A stretch of 23,871 nucleotides of DNA from Perkinsus marinus ATCC 50983. Lineage: Eukaryota; Perkinsozoa; Perkinsida; Perkinsidae. Shown piece by piece: positions 1-10,732 of this stretch. The stretch is taken from contig NW_003216178.1 in assembly GCF_000006405.1 (NCBI RefSeq), forward strand, positions 31,039 to 54,909. Direction: 5' to 3'. Both the position numbers and the translations under genes were made by a program. The stretch's first letter is position 1, and each line of letters starts with the position of its first letter. A model generated the notes under the pieces. That model saw only the letters and a list, made by a program, of their open reading frames with translations. It was not told where the DNA came from and made no database searches.

Positions 1-2523
1 GGGGGTGGAGAACTCATGATGGGTTCTGCTGCTGCGGTGGCTGTTTTGTGCGGTACTCAAGAGGATAGGGACTACATCGTCCAAGAGCTCAACTCAGCTG
101 AGAGAGGGCTCAAGGCTTGGGCTAAGGTGCCAAGCAAAAGCAGTGACAAGGTATGAGCTGCCAGGTGAGGTTTTGTGTTGATCAGCGGTCCGTATCTGTA
201 GGGCGGTAAACCAGTAGTGTACGTATCTGCGGAATCTGAAACGGCCTTACTGCGGTTGGCTGATGATGCTCATATCCTGTCGATGATTTCTAGTAAAGAA
301 CTCCCGTCCATATCTAGTGGGAAGGAAATGTGGCCACTGCCCAAGGCACAAGGTAAGCTCTCAGACTTGGAATTTCTATCAGTGGTTTGGCCAGGTGCGT
401 TGGTGCCGGTCCGTGATGCTCCTCGTCCTGTTCATCTGTCCTGGCTAGAGACCACCACTGCTGTCACCAATGCGATCTATTCGATATGCGGCTTCGACTT
501 GGATGGTATGTCATCATGATATGGAGGTGGCCTCAGTGTCTTGCCAGATGCTGTAGAGGTGCAGAGCCTACCAGAGCCCTTCACTGAGCATGAAGTGCGG
601 ACTGCCCTCTTGCCAGTGCGGGACTATTTCAACTTTATCAGCATCATCATATACTGGCTGGCCCCACCGAGCCTCTTCGCAGTCGTCCTCTGGGCTGTCG
701 GGGAGACTGGATCTAGTGTCGTGGACTCACCCTACGTGCCTTGGTAAGGCGCTTGCTCGCCTTCTTCAGCTAGTGCAGTATCAGGTATGCCTTCTTCCTC
801 CTGGTCTGGAGTGTGGCCCTGCCGTCTTGGCTTGAATATGGTGGATGGACTACTCGAGCCACCGATACTATTGACAGCTGCTTCAACAAGGGTCAGCGCG
901 AGGCCCAGAGAGCGAACCCTCATTATCAGGCCTACTCCCACAGGCGGTCTCCCGTCACTGGTGCCACTGAGAAGTAGGAGTCATTAATGTCAATGACCGC
1001 AGTCATTTTTTCAGGTATTGTCCTGTTTGGCGTAGAGCCCTTGGTTTCGCCGTTTCCGCCTTAGTCACTGCCTTCATGGTCCTCTGTGCCTTCTGTGTTG
1101 GTATGTGTTCTCTCAATCTTCAAGGCTACATCCACGGACCTAACTCGACTCTTGCTGAAGGTCTCGAGTCTCATTTTGTGTGCGCTGGCCGTCTCCGCAG
1201 TTTACCATACAATCGTTTGTCATCTCTTTCAGTTCACCGTTTTACATACCGCAACTAGCCCACTTCGCTGAGCCTGGTCACATCTTTGACCCGAATTCCG
1301 ACAGCGTGATTCCGTGGAGCATGCTGCCGGTCCTCAGTCACACGATAGTTATTCAGTTCATGAATCTAACGTGAGTCGTGGCTACCCTCAAGAGCGTACC
1401 GTCCATGCAGATATCGCGACATTGCGGCTTGGTTGACCAAGCTCGAGAACTGGCCACTGATGGTCCAGTACCAGAAGTCCTTAGTTTTCAAGCGCTTTCT
1501 TTTTGAGGCTCTTGATTGTTATTCAGTCCTCTTCTATGTCGGCTTGTACGAGGTGAGTAGCTGCCGGATATGGTCCTGGAAAATCCAGTCTGTGATGTCT
1601 TCAGTTGGATATCATGAAATTGCGCGGCGAACTGGTCTCCCTGTATTATGTTGATACATTCAGAAGATTTGCGATAGAAACTCTGGTAGGATGGTGGGAG
1701 CTCTGCACTTACTGGGCTGACTCTTGGTCCTGGTAGATACCATTTATTCACTTATACCGCACCTTCGGCAGCGCTAAGGTGCCTCCAGCCACTAGCGCCG
1801 ATGAGCAGCTCCATCGTGCTGAGGAGTTGGACGAGCATGAGGTCTTTGACGACTACCTAGAGGTGGGCTCGTTGATAGCAGTGGGGAGATACTCTCATGC
1901 CCTTCAGGTCGTCATCACGTTCGGCTACGTCACCGTATTCGGGGCCACATCGATGCCTCTGTGTTCCCTGGTCAGCCTTATCGCTATGGTCATCGAGAGG
2001 TAGCCACCTTTAGCGCCACTGCCTGTGTTGAGTGACAACTGTACGTTCAGATATTCGGACGAGTTGAAACTCGGCTTGACTCGTCACTGTGGGCCTATGT
2101 ATAGACCCTCCCATCCCTTGGACCCGAGCCTGAACAGATTATGGTGCCAAATTGTGGAATTCATGTGCTGGGCAGCAGTGTTCACGAATTGCATCTTGTT
2201 TGGTTTTGCCAGTGATCAGATGCCCGAGGTGTTTCCACAGTAGGGCAAGTGGCGTTGTTCTGTGAGTTCGATCTCACTGTTGTTCGTTCAGGTTCTTCCG
2301 AGGGGACACCGTCCTGGCCGGGTACGGTCGGTTCGTCGTTGCTTCGGTGTTCGGTGTGGAGCATTTGATATTGGCAGTACAGTTGGTGTTGGTGTCCACC
2401 TTACCGAAGATGCCCAGTTGGGTAAAACACGACCTCGAGAGGGAAGATCTCCGTTCTAAGGGTATGCTGCCAGAACAGAGACATGCTCCCAATGGTGATG
2501 GTGACACTTATCGAACTGACTGA
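1..2523 (+). CDS. Anoctamin/TMEM16 family membrane protein (scramblase or ion channel), 5' end at or near window edge
   Basis: Twelve exons join in frame: 1-150, 202-505, 557-743, 779-973, 1015-1179, 1233-1370, 1411-1552, 1605-1685, 1737-1862, 1908-1999, 2051-2239, 2292-2523, giving about 666 codons, the size of ANO10-like proteins. Seen: an N-terminal soluble part (exons 1-2), a first TM (ISIIIYWLAPPSLFAVVLWA), a second (AFFLLVWSVALPSWLE), the FLFEALDCYSVLFYVG segment, the FDDYLE..VITFGYVTVF segment and the terminal VEHLILAVQLVLVSTLPKMP block; all match the anoctamin order. Family role: Ca2+-regulated lipid scrambling or anion conductance in plasma or internal membranes; I cannot tell which from sequence. 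An in-frame ATG pair at 16-21 may be the true start, but the frame is open to base 1. The 1101-1232 stretch is the least certain; the donor there (GTGCGC at 1180) is weak. Stop is TGA. Confidence 0.85.
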
Positions 2524-2728
2524 TGACTCACGATCAGCGATGATTGAAACCTCTATCCAACAAGTTTCTGAGCTCATAATGTTTGAGAAGATTGTGTTCA
2601 GTCCGTCATAGGGGAAGTATCTGCCTCCATAAAACCTGTTGTCGGAATAGAGCCACACCTAATGAGCTTTGGTTGCCTCTGAAGAAGACAGCAGTAAAAT
2701 ATCGTGGAGTTCTTATATACCATCTATC

Positions 2729-4067
2729 ATGTCTTTCCTCGAAGGTTCAAGTTCAGTGACACGTTTTAATAAAGGGAATTGTTGTGGTATTGGTGGTGGC
2801 TCTGTATGCAAGCATGGTTGTTGCGTAGAGCCTCTCATACAAGGAATTGGACCGCAGTTATCGTACGTCACTTAGTGCGTCGAGTTTGGCGGCCTTATTA
2901 GAGCTGTTCTGGAGGCAGCAATTCGATGCCACCAGGCACCGCCACAATGGAGTGAAACTCATCCTTGGAAGTCGCGTTATGGGGCAGACGGTGAGGTCGC
3001 GTGATTTCGCGACGTTTCCATGGTTGTTCATCCCTCTTGAATGGTTGCCCTTGATCACTTGTTCGGGATTGGCAGTCCAGGGTACCATCCCCATGTGATC
3101 GGTGCGTAGCCTTGATGCTCTGCTGAGGTCAGGAGGATATGTATGCTCTCAGGAACGGCGTTCCCAGGTCACTCGGAACACACCGCTCCGTTGCAAGACC
3201 AAGATCACGCTCTTGACCATGACGTGGACCCTGGGGATTCAGGTCGCCACAGTGTACCGATCTCGCATCTCAAAGCCTAAATTTCAGGAGCTTCCCAGAC
3301 AGGCGAAGCGGTGCACAGTCGTCCACTCCTACAGGAAGGAGGAGCCGACAACGGTGGTGAAGTAGATAGTCATCCACATGGTGAGGGAGACGGTGAACAT
3401 AGAATCGACACAGGGGAACACAAGCCTGGTGAGGCTTCGCTGCATGAGTGTTGTGCAACGCTGTCGCAGTTGACGGTGTGGGCGCGAAGGCTCATGACCA
3501 TAAGCATGATAACGAGGATGATGATGGAGACTACGATGACGGGGACTATGATGACTACGACGATGATGGTCCTGACTATGACGATATGGACCACATGCTC
3601 AGCCCAGCTGCTGTGCAGCAGAGCTCGTTCGCCATTGATTCAGGAAGCACAGACTCAATCGGCAAGGCAGGACGGTAAGCGCTGGCTACTCTGAAAGCAG
3701 CGAACTGATGAGCTTCTCGACTGAGTGCTAAAGGTATCCATCTCAGGATGTGCGCTACGGGCGACCTTGGGCACACCTTGATGGAAGGCTTGGTAGCATT
3801 CGGCGTGGGTATCGGGGTCTTTGCTACTGCATGCGGAGGGATTGCCCTTTACATCAAGTCTAAGGTGGAGGAGGAACAACGTACGTGCTTATGGAATCGA
3901 ATTGTGTTTGAGAGAAGCATGCCAGCGAGATTTCGTTTAATCAAAGTGCTGATGTAGATAGGCAATTCTTGGCAAGTTCAGGCCGGGCCATGGCTCGTAT
4001 GAGCGCAGTCTACGATGGGCAACGAGGCGATGATAAGATAACAGATGATCCAGAGAACCTCCCATAA
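2729..4067 (+). CDS. His/Asp-rich single-pass membrane protein, family not recognised
   Basis: Eight exons keep phase throughout: 2729-2824, 2876-2990, 3081-3101, 3153-3251, 3288-3428, 3470-3674, 3747-3880, 3958-4067 (306 aa). The first 100 residues are nondescript. The middle is rich in His, Asp and Glu (HSEHTAPLQDQDHALDHDVD, then SHPHGEGDGEH, then HDHKHDNEDDDGDYDDGDYD), a composition seen in metal-binding loops of zinc transporters. One TM follows (about GLVAFGVGIGVFATACGGIA) with a short charged tail ending DDPENLP. There are too few TMs for ZIP or CDF carriers. Four successive introns are phase 1. The first exon is Cys-rich and least secure; no clear signal peptide is visible. Function unknown; metal binding is inference from composition. 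Confidence 0.5.
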
Positions 4068-4498
4068 TGTGCCTTGCCGGTCCTGGGCATGCTTGGAGGC
4101 ACTCGGTGTTATCATGCTTATCCATACTCAGCTGGGGTTTGAGTTCTCAATATGATCAGGAATATCCACTTGTCATGCTCATACCAGATCGTCATTGCGA
4201 TAACTTCCGGCTCGAATAGTACAACAACACGAGAGGGTTCACAGCATCCTGAACACGAAGCCTTCGCCGCACTCAATGCCGAGACAACTTTAGATTGAAA
4301 ATCTATGTCATTTTCGGTTGTTCTGATGGACCACATTATGAGGAAGTTAAAAAGTAATCCCTTTCGTGCTTTAGAGTTCCGCTCAGGCTAAGTGAGGCGT
4401 CCACCGCCTAGTACATATTACTCAGAAGGTGTATAGTTATCAGAGGTATGTGACACGGTATTACAATCCTTGTAATACCGTAATTCTTTGTATTACAG

Positions 4499-5149
4499 TT
4501 TTTATTGCTGTCTTGCAATTCAAGACGGGTATTACTAGTATCCGTCAAGACGGATCAGCGACTCTCACATTTCGAACGATCGGGTTACGAGGACAAAGAG
4601 CTGGCAGATTCGATGATTATTTGGAGTTCCAGGTTTGTAGAGTGTGTCGTCAGCATGATACAACAGTTCCAAGTAGTTCTCGAGGTTTTTGAAACTTCCT
4701 TTACTACCAACAGGAACTATCGACTGTACCTCACCTTCGTCAACTCCTGGCCGTTGATCGTAGTGGCAATGAGCTTCTCTCTACCTGAGTACCAAGACCC
4801 TGCTTTGGGAGATCAAGTCGACCTGAGACTTCGCATAGTGTTGCTGATGGCCTTGTCCACAACCCTATCGAAAAGGTCCATTGTTCTTCCCATTCCCTGT
4901 CGTCTCATCTCAGAGGCCTCCTCATCACCTTTAGCAACCTCAGCTTCTCAAGCCTTCCGTTTCGCCACTCTATTCGAGATCGGGATCTTCCCTGTCGGCC
5001 TGATTGCGTTGTTTTCAGTGTATGAGGTAACCTTATACTGTCCCTATGGATTCTCCTCCACGTGGCGCCGAGAAACGGAAGACCATACCGAGGTTCATTA
5101 CACCCATCACGTACGTCCCAGATTTTCTCAACGAGCACTTAACCTCTGA
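4499..5149 (+). CDS. Cys-loop (pentameric ligand-gated) channel-like TM1-TM3 segment
   Basis: A frame open from 4499 to 5149, preceded by a good acceptor (TTGTATTACAG), contains NYRLYLTFVNSWPLIVVAMS then GDQVDLRLRIVLLMALSTT and RFATLFEIGIFPVGLIALFS followed by VYEVTLYC. Order and spacing recall pLGIC pre-TM1/TM1, the pore helix TM2 and TM3 (compare the VIEVTV end of TM3 in GLIC). A 42-nt phase-1 intron with donor GTCTCA near 4895 would shorten the TM2-TM3 loop to family length. Problems: only 430 bases separate it from the previous gene, too few for a normal 200-residue extracellular domain (one possible first exon starts at ATG 4152), no TM4 is obvious, and its 3' end overlaps the first exon of the next channel at 5046. 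It may be truncated, a 5' part of that gene, or mis-assigned by me. Confidence 0.35.
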   Translation, partial: FLLLSCNSRRVLLVSVKTDQRLSHFERSGYEDKELADSMIIWSSRFVECVVSMIQQFQVVLEVFETSFTTNRNYRLYLTFVNSWPLIVVAMSFSLPEYQDPALGDQVDLRLRIVLLMALSTTLSKRSIVLPIPCRLISEASSSPLATSASQAFRFATLFEIGIFPVGLIALFSVYEVTLYCPYGFSSTWRRETEDHTEVHYTHHVRPRFSQRALNL

Positions 5150-8083
5150 GGTGACTCGGTACCTTCGAAACTCAGTCACGATCAACTCAATCAGAGCGCG
5201 CGAGTCCAACCAGATGGGCATGAGCCCCAGGAAAGCAAGAACCAAGCTAAAAGACGGAGGTCGCTGCGAGTGATACGTGCATTGTCCGAGCATCCTAGAA
5301 TACATGACTTCATCACAGGAATACGTGTACCGGACCGATGGGACGGTGATAGATTTTGATCGAAGCAACGAGTCACCGTCATGCATCCGCGCCTCCAACG
5401 GTTGGCCTGACCAAGTCATCGATTCAATTCAGTGACTATGTCGTCACAGGCGGGTACTCTTCGAAGCAGGAGAGTAAGAATACCCGCGGGATAACTAGCG
5501 AGCGTTACCAAAACAATGGGAGGCTCAGCCACGATCCAACTGACGGCGACAGCGAGTCGGGAGGACCCGTTGTAGCCGACGATCAAGCCAGGAGTTCTTT
5601 CCTGATGACTCTGAATAGGCTGGAGAGCTCATGACTGACTACATCGACAAGCTGTATCATAAGAACTGGCTCCTTGCATGGTTGCTCGAGCTCATCCATC
5701 TGGATAATCTAGTTCGGCGAGTGTGGGTATCCGTGTCACAGACTTCCGTGAACTAGCCAGTTTTATAGATACATTGATAGGGCTATTAAAAGCGGAACAA
5801 GCTATAAGCATCCTTACTTCCCACGGTGGGGCCCATTCGTAGCATCTTTTTCTCAGCACGAATAATTTTTTCAACACACTTCGTGAGGGAGCAGGCACTA
5901 CGGTTATGCCAAGGTTGTCCATAGTTGCGTCCTATAGCAGGCTCAAGCTCTACGTAGATAGCCCATCACACGAACGGCTCATGGGCTTTATAACCATCAT
6001 TCACTGCGTATTCCTGGGGATGCAGTTCAGTGCGCAAACGACCGACCACAGTGACGGCCTGTAAGTCTTTCCCCGTGAATACCCATGGATCCCTGTCCGG
6101 TTGATCTATACGACTATTCGAACTAGTGATGGTAGCTGATGACGTCGTGCTCTATAGGCTTTGACCCGGCGTGATTTGTTTATCAGTCGCGCATGCGAGT
6201 GTTGTGGCAATTGGGAAGGTACACGACGCTCGAGCAGTTCTTCGTTACATTCTTTACATTCGATATCTCACTAAGATTGCTGTGTAGGTGGGCCGGAGTT
6301 ATGCTACCCACAAATATCCTCCGGTCCAGGTTACGGACGTCTCTATCTCCTGTACAGTATATGGTACATGGCAGAGGCTATTCTGGTATGGGCTCATCTT
6401 AAGCCGCCTGCAGCAATAGTAGCTGCCAGAACAGATACTCCTATACTGTATTGCTGCATGGTCGAGCAGCTCGAACTCGAACACTCACGACACTTTCCGT
6501 GTTATGCAGTCGCTACGTGAGTGGTAGTCACCTGTATTATGCGCCAGCACCAGTAGGTTTAATGAGACTAATTCGGGTCATCAGAGCTGTCCGAGTCGTT
6601 CCATTCTTCCACGTCGTGTGGAACATGGTCAGAGGCTTGGCCTCATCAGCCAGAACGCTATTATGGACGTAAGCAGCGCGTTGTATCGACCTGAGCGGCT
6701 GCGTGGAGGTCTCGAGGAACACCACCGTGGTAGATACATTCTGATAGCGTCGATACTGTTCATATTCTCCATCTTCGCTGTGGAGATCATCGGCCGTATG
6801 GAAGTGTTTAAGTAGGAATCACCAATTCTGCTTTAATCTTGTTCCTTTCACTGCATAGTTCAGCGGCGACGTGATGGTGCAAGACCACTTCGGGAGCGTC
6901 TCTCGTGCCATGCTCACCTTATTCCAAGTCATGACCCTCGACTCCTGGGCAGCAATAGCAAGGTCAGTGATGTCAGACCATAAATCTTCTCCGGAGGTGG
7001 TGTTTCGTTTGTCAGACCGATGCAGGCCAAGGCGCCCATAACTGTGACTGTTTTCTTCGTGGCTGTCATATTGGTAACGATGACACGATGATCGCCTCTA
7101 AGGAGCTATGGCATTGTGTGTCTACTCAGTGTGTGGTGATGGTTTTGATGAACCTGATAACCGCTGTGATTGTCGAAAACGCTTTCTCTATCGCAAAAGC
7201 TGATGCTGAGGAGCAAGCTAAGATACGTGAGCGGGAGAAGCAGAACGATGTAGGGCTATGCGTAGATTATTCGGGTCTTGTTTCCTGAGACTCCAGTGCT
7301 GCCTCAGATGAACAGCCTCGCTCAGTTGTTCAATGACTTAGACGCTGACGGCAGTGGAGAGCTCTCATTCGATGAGTTCCAAGAGGCAGTACTGTACAAC
7401 ACGACTGTCCAGAACAAGCTTAAAGTACCCTCGGCATGTGCAACATGGATACGGCCATTGTGCCAGACACCCATGCAAAACAACACACACGATGCTCTTT
7501 ATCGCCTAGTAATGACGATGGCAGGTCCTGGACCTCGAGCCGAGTGAAATGGAGGAGCTGTGGACGATCCTCGATGTCAGTGGTGATGGAAGCCTCTCTG
7601 TCGAGGAATTTTCCAATGGCCTCAGACGTGTGAAATCAGCTATACAGTAGGATCTTACTGTCACATTAGGCCGTTTCAGCTGTGCTTCCTAGGAGCAAAG
7701 ACCTCATGGAGAACGTCAAACGAGTTTCGGTTTTGATGAAGAAAATCAAAACTGTATCCATACGGGGAAAGCAAGCAGGCATACATCTCGTTGCTGACTG
7801 CTTCCTGTAGGCACGTGGCAAACTGGGCCTTGTTCAGACCAAAATAGCAGACCTGGGGAAGCGTGTGAGCTGAAACCTTCCTCAGGGTCACGGTTCGCCC
7901 CAGTGTGTTGCCAAGGTGTCGGGTACCCACGCAGTAGTCGGTAGAGTGATCAACAAGGTCAACCGCTGCACTGAGACTATCGAGGCTTGCCCACGGTGGA
8001 ACGAGCTGCTCCCCTTGAGGGTCAAGCGCTCCTCAGAGGAGAGTGCCGAAGATGATGAAAGCTCTGTGAGAATCAGTTTTTAA
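5046..8083 (+). CDS. Single-domain voltage-gated cation channel with C-terminal EF-hands
   Basis: About 660 aa in some 19 exons. A cytoplasmic N-terminus of about 220 residues (exons 5046-5150, 5195-5345, 5450-5568, 5619-5726, 5761-5825) precedes S1 (LMGFITIIHCVFLGMQF, exon 5857-6060), S2 (LEQFFVTFFTFDISLRLLC), S3 (WYMAEAILILLYCIAAW across two exons), S4 with Arg every third residue (MRLIRVIRAVRVV, exon 6554-6668), S5 (exon 6734-6811), the pore with TLDSW at 6934-6948, and S6 ending NLITAVIVENAF. Two canonical EF-hand loops follow: DADGSGELSFDE (7341-7376) and DVSGDGSLSVEE (7573-7608), then a basic coiled tail. Only one six-TM unit is present, so it should assemble as a tetramer (known for single-domain channels). 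The S1-S2 splice (6060 to 6187) does not phase as drawn, so a small exon is missing there. An alternative last exon could move the stop to 8273. Confidence 0.8.
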
Positions 8084-8920
8084 TGTGGAATTCAATTCGC
8101 AGCAACTGCACTCCATCAGTTATCTGTTGTGGCATGAATCAATCGTGCACCGGTGCCTATTGACTCCAGCGGATCGATTCGTATTACCCTTTTTCAGATT
8201 CCGGATGCCGGCACTCAAGACTAATGAGATAGATGCGTTAACGCCACTGTTCGGCAACAGTTCAGCCTCGTGACAAATTTCATATTTCATTAGTTTTGTG
8301 CCCCCTTCATAGCTGAGTGTTGCGCGCGGATGAAATATTTCGACATGGCGACAACGATTATATTTATACCGTGTCTCGATGAGCCGTTAGTCGCATTCAT
8401 ATTGTATTAGCTTCTCGCTGAACGGAGTTGTACTCATCCTGCTACTTAGTCACAAATGTTCAACTGTTTATTTGCGAAAATTTCATGTGATCCGGTCCGT
8501 CACTAATAACGCAAATGAGTTGACCGAACAGAGAAACAGAACATGAATGGTGACTAATTGGCACCGCCTCGCAAACAGTATATCTTCATTGGGGAGAGAC
8601 CTTGAGAGGAAAAGCCTTCACCATTTTTTGATGAGGGAATAATGCAATTCTCATATTGCATATCACGGCAGGGTAGGGCCAACTGGCTAGCACTGCTTAG
8701 GAAAGGCAAATGCTGTTGAGAGGACTAAACATACTAAAACGACTCGAGGCGGGCTCCCTTTCTCCATCCTAGAGGCTAAGACGTCCCTGCAACGCTGGAG
8801 ATATGCTATATGTTCTTCGTACTGAGTAAGAAACCTGAATTTTTTTATGGCGATATTGTAGTCGCCAAAAATTGGTAGACATCGGTGGATTCAGACCACA
8901 CCGTTTGGTATTCGCTTATT
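8084..8920. other. Gene-poor stretch downstream of the channel gene
   Basis: About 840 bases with frequent stops on both strands. The only open piece is 8085-8273 (+), which could be an alternative final exon of the channel through a GTGAGA donor at 8065. No repeat, tRNA or other gene was recognised; presumably it holds the channel 3' UTR and intergenic sequence. Confidence 0.4.
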
Positions 8921-9182
8921 ATGATCTCGAGGAACTTCAGAGAGCCCATCGCGCCTTTTGGTGACAATCCTTCGGAGCCTTGGAGAACCTAGGGAGCCGA
9001 CGCTGGCCGACTCGAACGCACCAAGAGTTTCTCACTCCACATATCTGGATATGCGCTCACAGCTCCAGACTCAGAAAGACGAGCCGCTACCTTACAGGCT
9101 GTTGAACTCGTGTCCTGACCTCCCTCGAGTTGTATGGCGCTTGCCCGAGCGGTACACGTATGAGTGGAAGGAGAATCGATGA
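8921..9182 (+). CDS. Small hypothetical protein, model uncertain
   Basis: An ATG at 8921 opens MISRNFREPIAPF. A second open frame (8958-9182) ends with LLNSCPDLPRVVWRLPERY and a short charged tail at TGA 9182. The latter piece reads like coding sequence (Pro, Arg, Trp, Tyr rich, no low complexity). The two frames can be joined by a 67-nt intron (8961-9027) with phase agreement, which would give a protein of about 65 residues. No family recognised. It converges on the uL2 gene whose stop is at 9279, leaving under 100 bases between them. Confidence 0.3.
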
Positions 9183-9278
9183 GTATATTTAAACTACAGC
9201 ATCCAATGAAAACCGCTAAGCCAACCAAAGATGTCTACTATACAGAAACACCACATGCAATAGCCCACTGAGGGAAGA

Positions 9279-10494
9279 TCACACTCCCCGAGTGGTGGCA
9301 CCAGAAGGAGGAGAGATGACGTTCGTCCTCGGCTTGTGACGCGACCTGTACGTAGTGCGAAAATCTATGCCGAGAGCAACGTGCCCACCTCGTTTTTTGA
9401 AGGACCAGGCCGCCCCAGGGGGACACAGGGTTTCGCTTGGGCCCCTTGTGAGAGGTGCCACCACCATGGGGATGCTCCACAGGGTTTTTAGCAACACCAT
9501 GGACGGCTGAAGGACAATACGAGTCTCAGGACAAGCTCACTGTTCCGCAGTATCACAAGGTCTCCATCCAAGCCACCGCTTCACTCGACAGTGGCCTTTA
9601 GCGCGCGCCCAGAAATTCGCGTTGCCAACCTATTCGGCACAACTCAACCATAAGATGGAAAGGCATGTCGTTTACTTGTCCGACCACCGCCCAACAGTCC
9701 AGAGGGAACCTCTTAATCTCAGTGGAGTTAAGCTTAATCGTAGCCCACTGGGAATCCTTCGACATGATAGCCGCAAAGCAACCAGCAGACCTATTGATCT
9801 GTCCGCCCGCACCTGGCCTGTCATCATCATGAGAATGTCCAAGCTGATTCTCACCTGGCCGGGGTTCCAGGTTGTGAATGATGGTACCAGCGGGTATGTT
9901 CCTCAGTGGCAGACTATTCCCCGGAGTGATCGGCGCTTTCTCGCTGGCCACGACCTGATCTCAGCTCAGGCACGGGACTTCTAAGCCTGCCTCACTCGGT
10001 CTCCCGGGCGCAGTGTCTCCGGTGCTACTATATACGAGAGAACTCCATCAGTGTACTGTATCAAAGCTAAGAATGAGGTCCTGAGCGGAGCGATGCACGA
10101 GAAGATTACAAGACAGTTCACCGTCCCGGGCAGTATTCAATTCGCAAGACGGTGGCGTAGATATCCTTCCGGCCGCGCTTGTAGTCGATAAGACGGAGTC
10201 GTTGACGATGGCCTCCTCCTCGATGGAAGACGCCGATTTGGCCCGTCATGAGCCGACCTAAATCATAGCCTAAAATGCGCCAGGCCTGAATAGCAGCTCC
10301 CAACCTCCTCCTCGAAATCGGAAGGTACTCAGTTGTGGAATAACACGACCACGAAAAAGCCTAAAACAGATCCTGTCGGCATCAAAGTGCGATAATTCGA
10401 TTGCCCACCTCAATGGTGCTGTCTCGTTCACCAGCTTGAGGATCTTCCGTTGTTTCTCCTGTGTGAACGGCGTGACCACCGACGGCTGGGACAT
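9279..10494 (-). CDS. RPL2: Organellar (probably mitochondrial) large-subunit ribosomal protein uL2
   Basis: Seven exons on the minus strand: 10432-10494, 10122-10327, 9996-10080, 9855-9954, 9603-9812, 9389-9506, 9279-9345; 849 nt, 282 aa, every phase matching. Bacterial-type uL2 signatures appear in order: [71 protein letters not shown], then the peptidyl-transferase-centre loop [13 protein letters not shown] and NPVSPWGG. uL2 binds 23S-type rRNA and bridges the subunits. The short basic N-terminus is compatible with organelle import, but I see no decisive targeting signal. Two oddities: intron 9813-9854 (42 nt) is stop-free and in frame, and intron 9507-9602 begins with GC instead of GT. 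Confidence 0.92.
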
Positions 10495-10512
10495 GTTCTG
10501 TCGGAAGCATCG

Positions 10513-10732
10513 ATGAGCACAGTGCAGTTGAAAGGCTTCATCTACCGCTTTTGGCGCGCCCGTCTCAAAGTTGATAAACGGTATTCGATTCCTCTTAATC
10601 AGCGGTGAGTACCTGTTACCACCAACAGTCGTAATGATACACTATAGACGTCTTACTGGTGTCCCTGTCGAAGCTGTTGTAGTGAGAAGAAGAGGAGACG
10701 GCGGTCGATCGATGGCGATAGCGTTCGGATAG
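10513..10732 (+). CDS. Small basic hypothetical protein (two exons), competing with a minus-strand ORF
   Basis: ATG 10513 opens MSTVQLKGFIYRFWRARLK; a textbook GTGAGT donor after 10604 and CTATAG acceptor before 10648 join in phase to RLTGVPVEAVVVRRRGDG and a TAG at 10730-10732 (58 aa). It starts 19 bases from the uL2 start on the opposite strand, so the two would share a short divergent promoter. The product is strongly basic with no recognised domain. The minus-strand ORF over 10642-10920 cannot easily coexist with exon 2, so one of the two is probably wrong. Confidence 0.35.

Noticed and set aside
2770-2824. A frame reading VVVLVVALYASMVVA as a signal peptide for the His/Asp-rich protein.
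   Set aside because: It has no start codon and its splice phase does not match the downstream exons; the Cys-rich frame does.
3448-3880. Zinc transporter (ZIP or CDF) because of the His-rich loop followed by a TM.
   Set aside because: The assembled gene has one TM and lacks the helices and metal-site motifs of either family.
4429-4530. A hydrophobic stretch (YYNPCNTVILCITVFIAVLQ) taken at first for an S1 helix.
   Set aside because: Its first half coincides with a good intron (GTATGT to GTATTACAG); the real S1 of the channel is near 5960-6050.
5033-5419. A 128-codon minus-strand ORF with a hydrophobic patch.
   Set aside because: It is antisense to well-phased N-terminal exons of the voltage-gated channel (5046-5150, 5195-5345).
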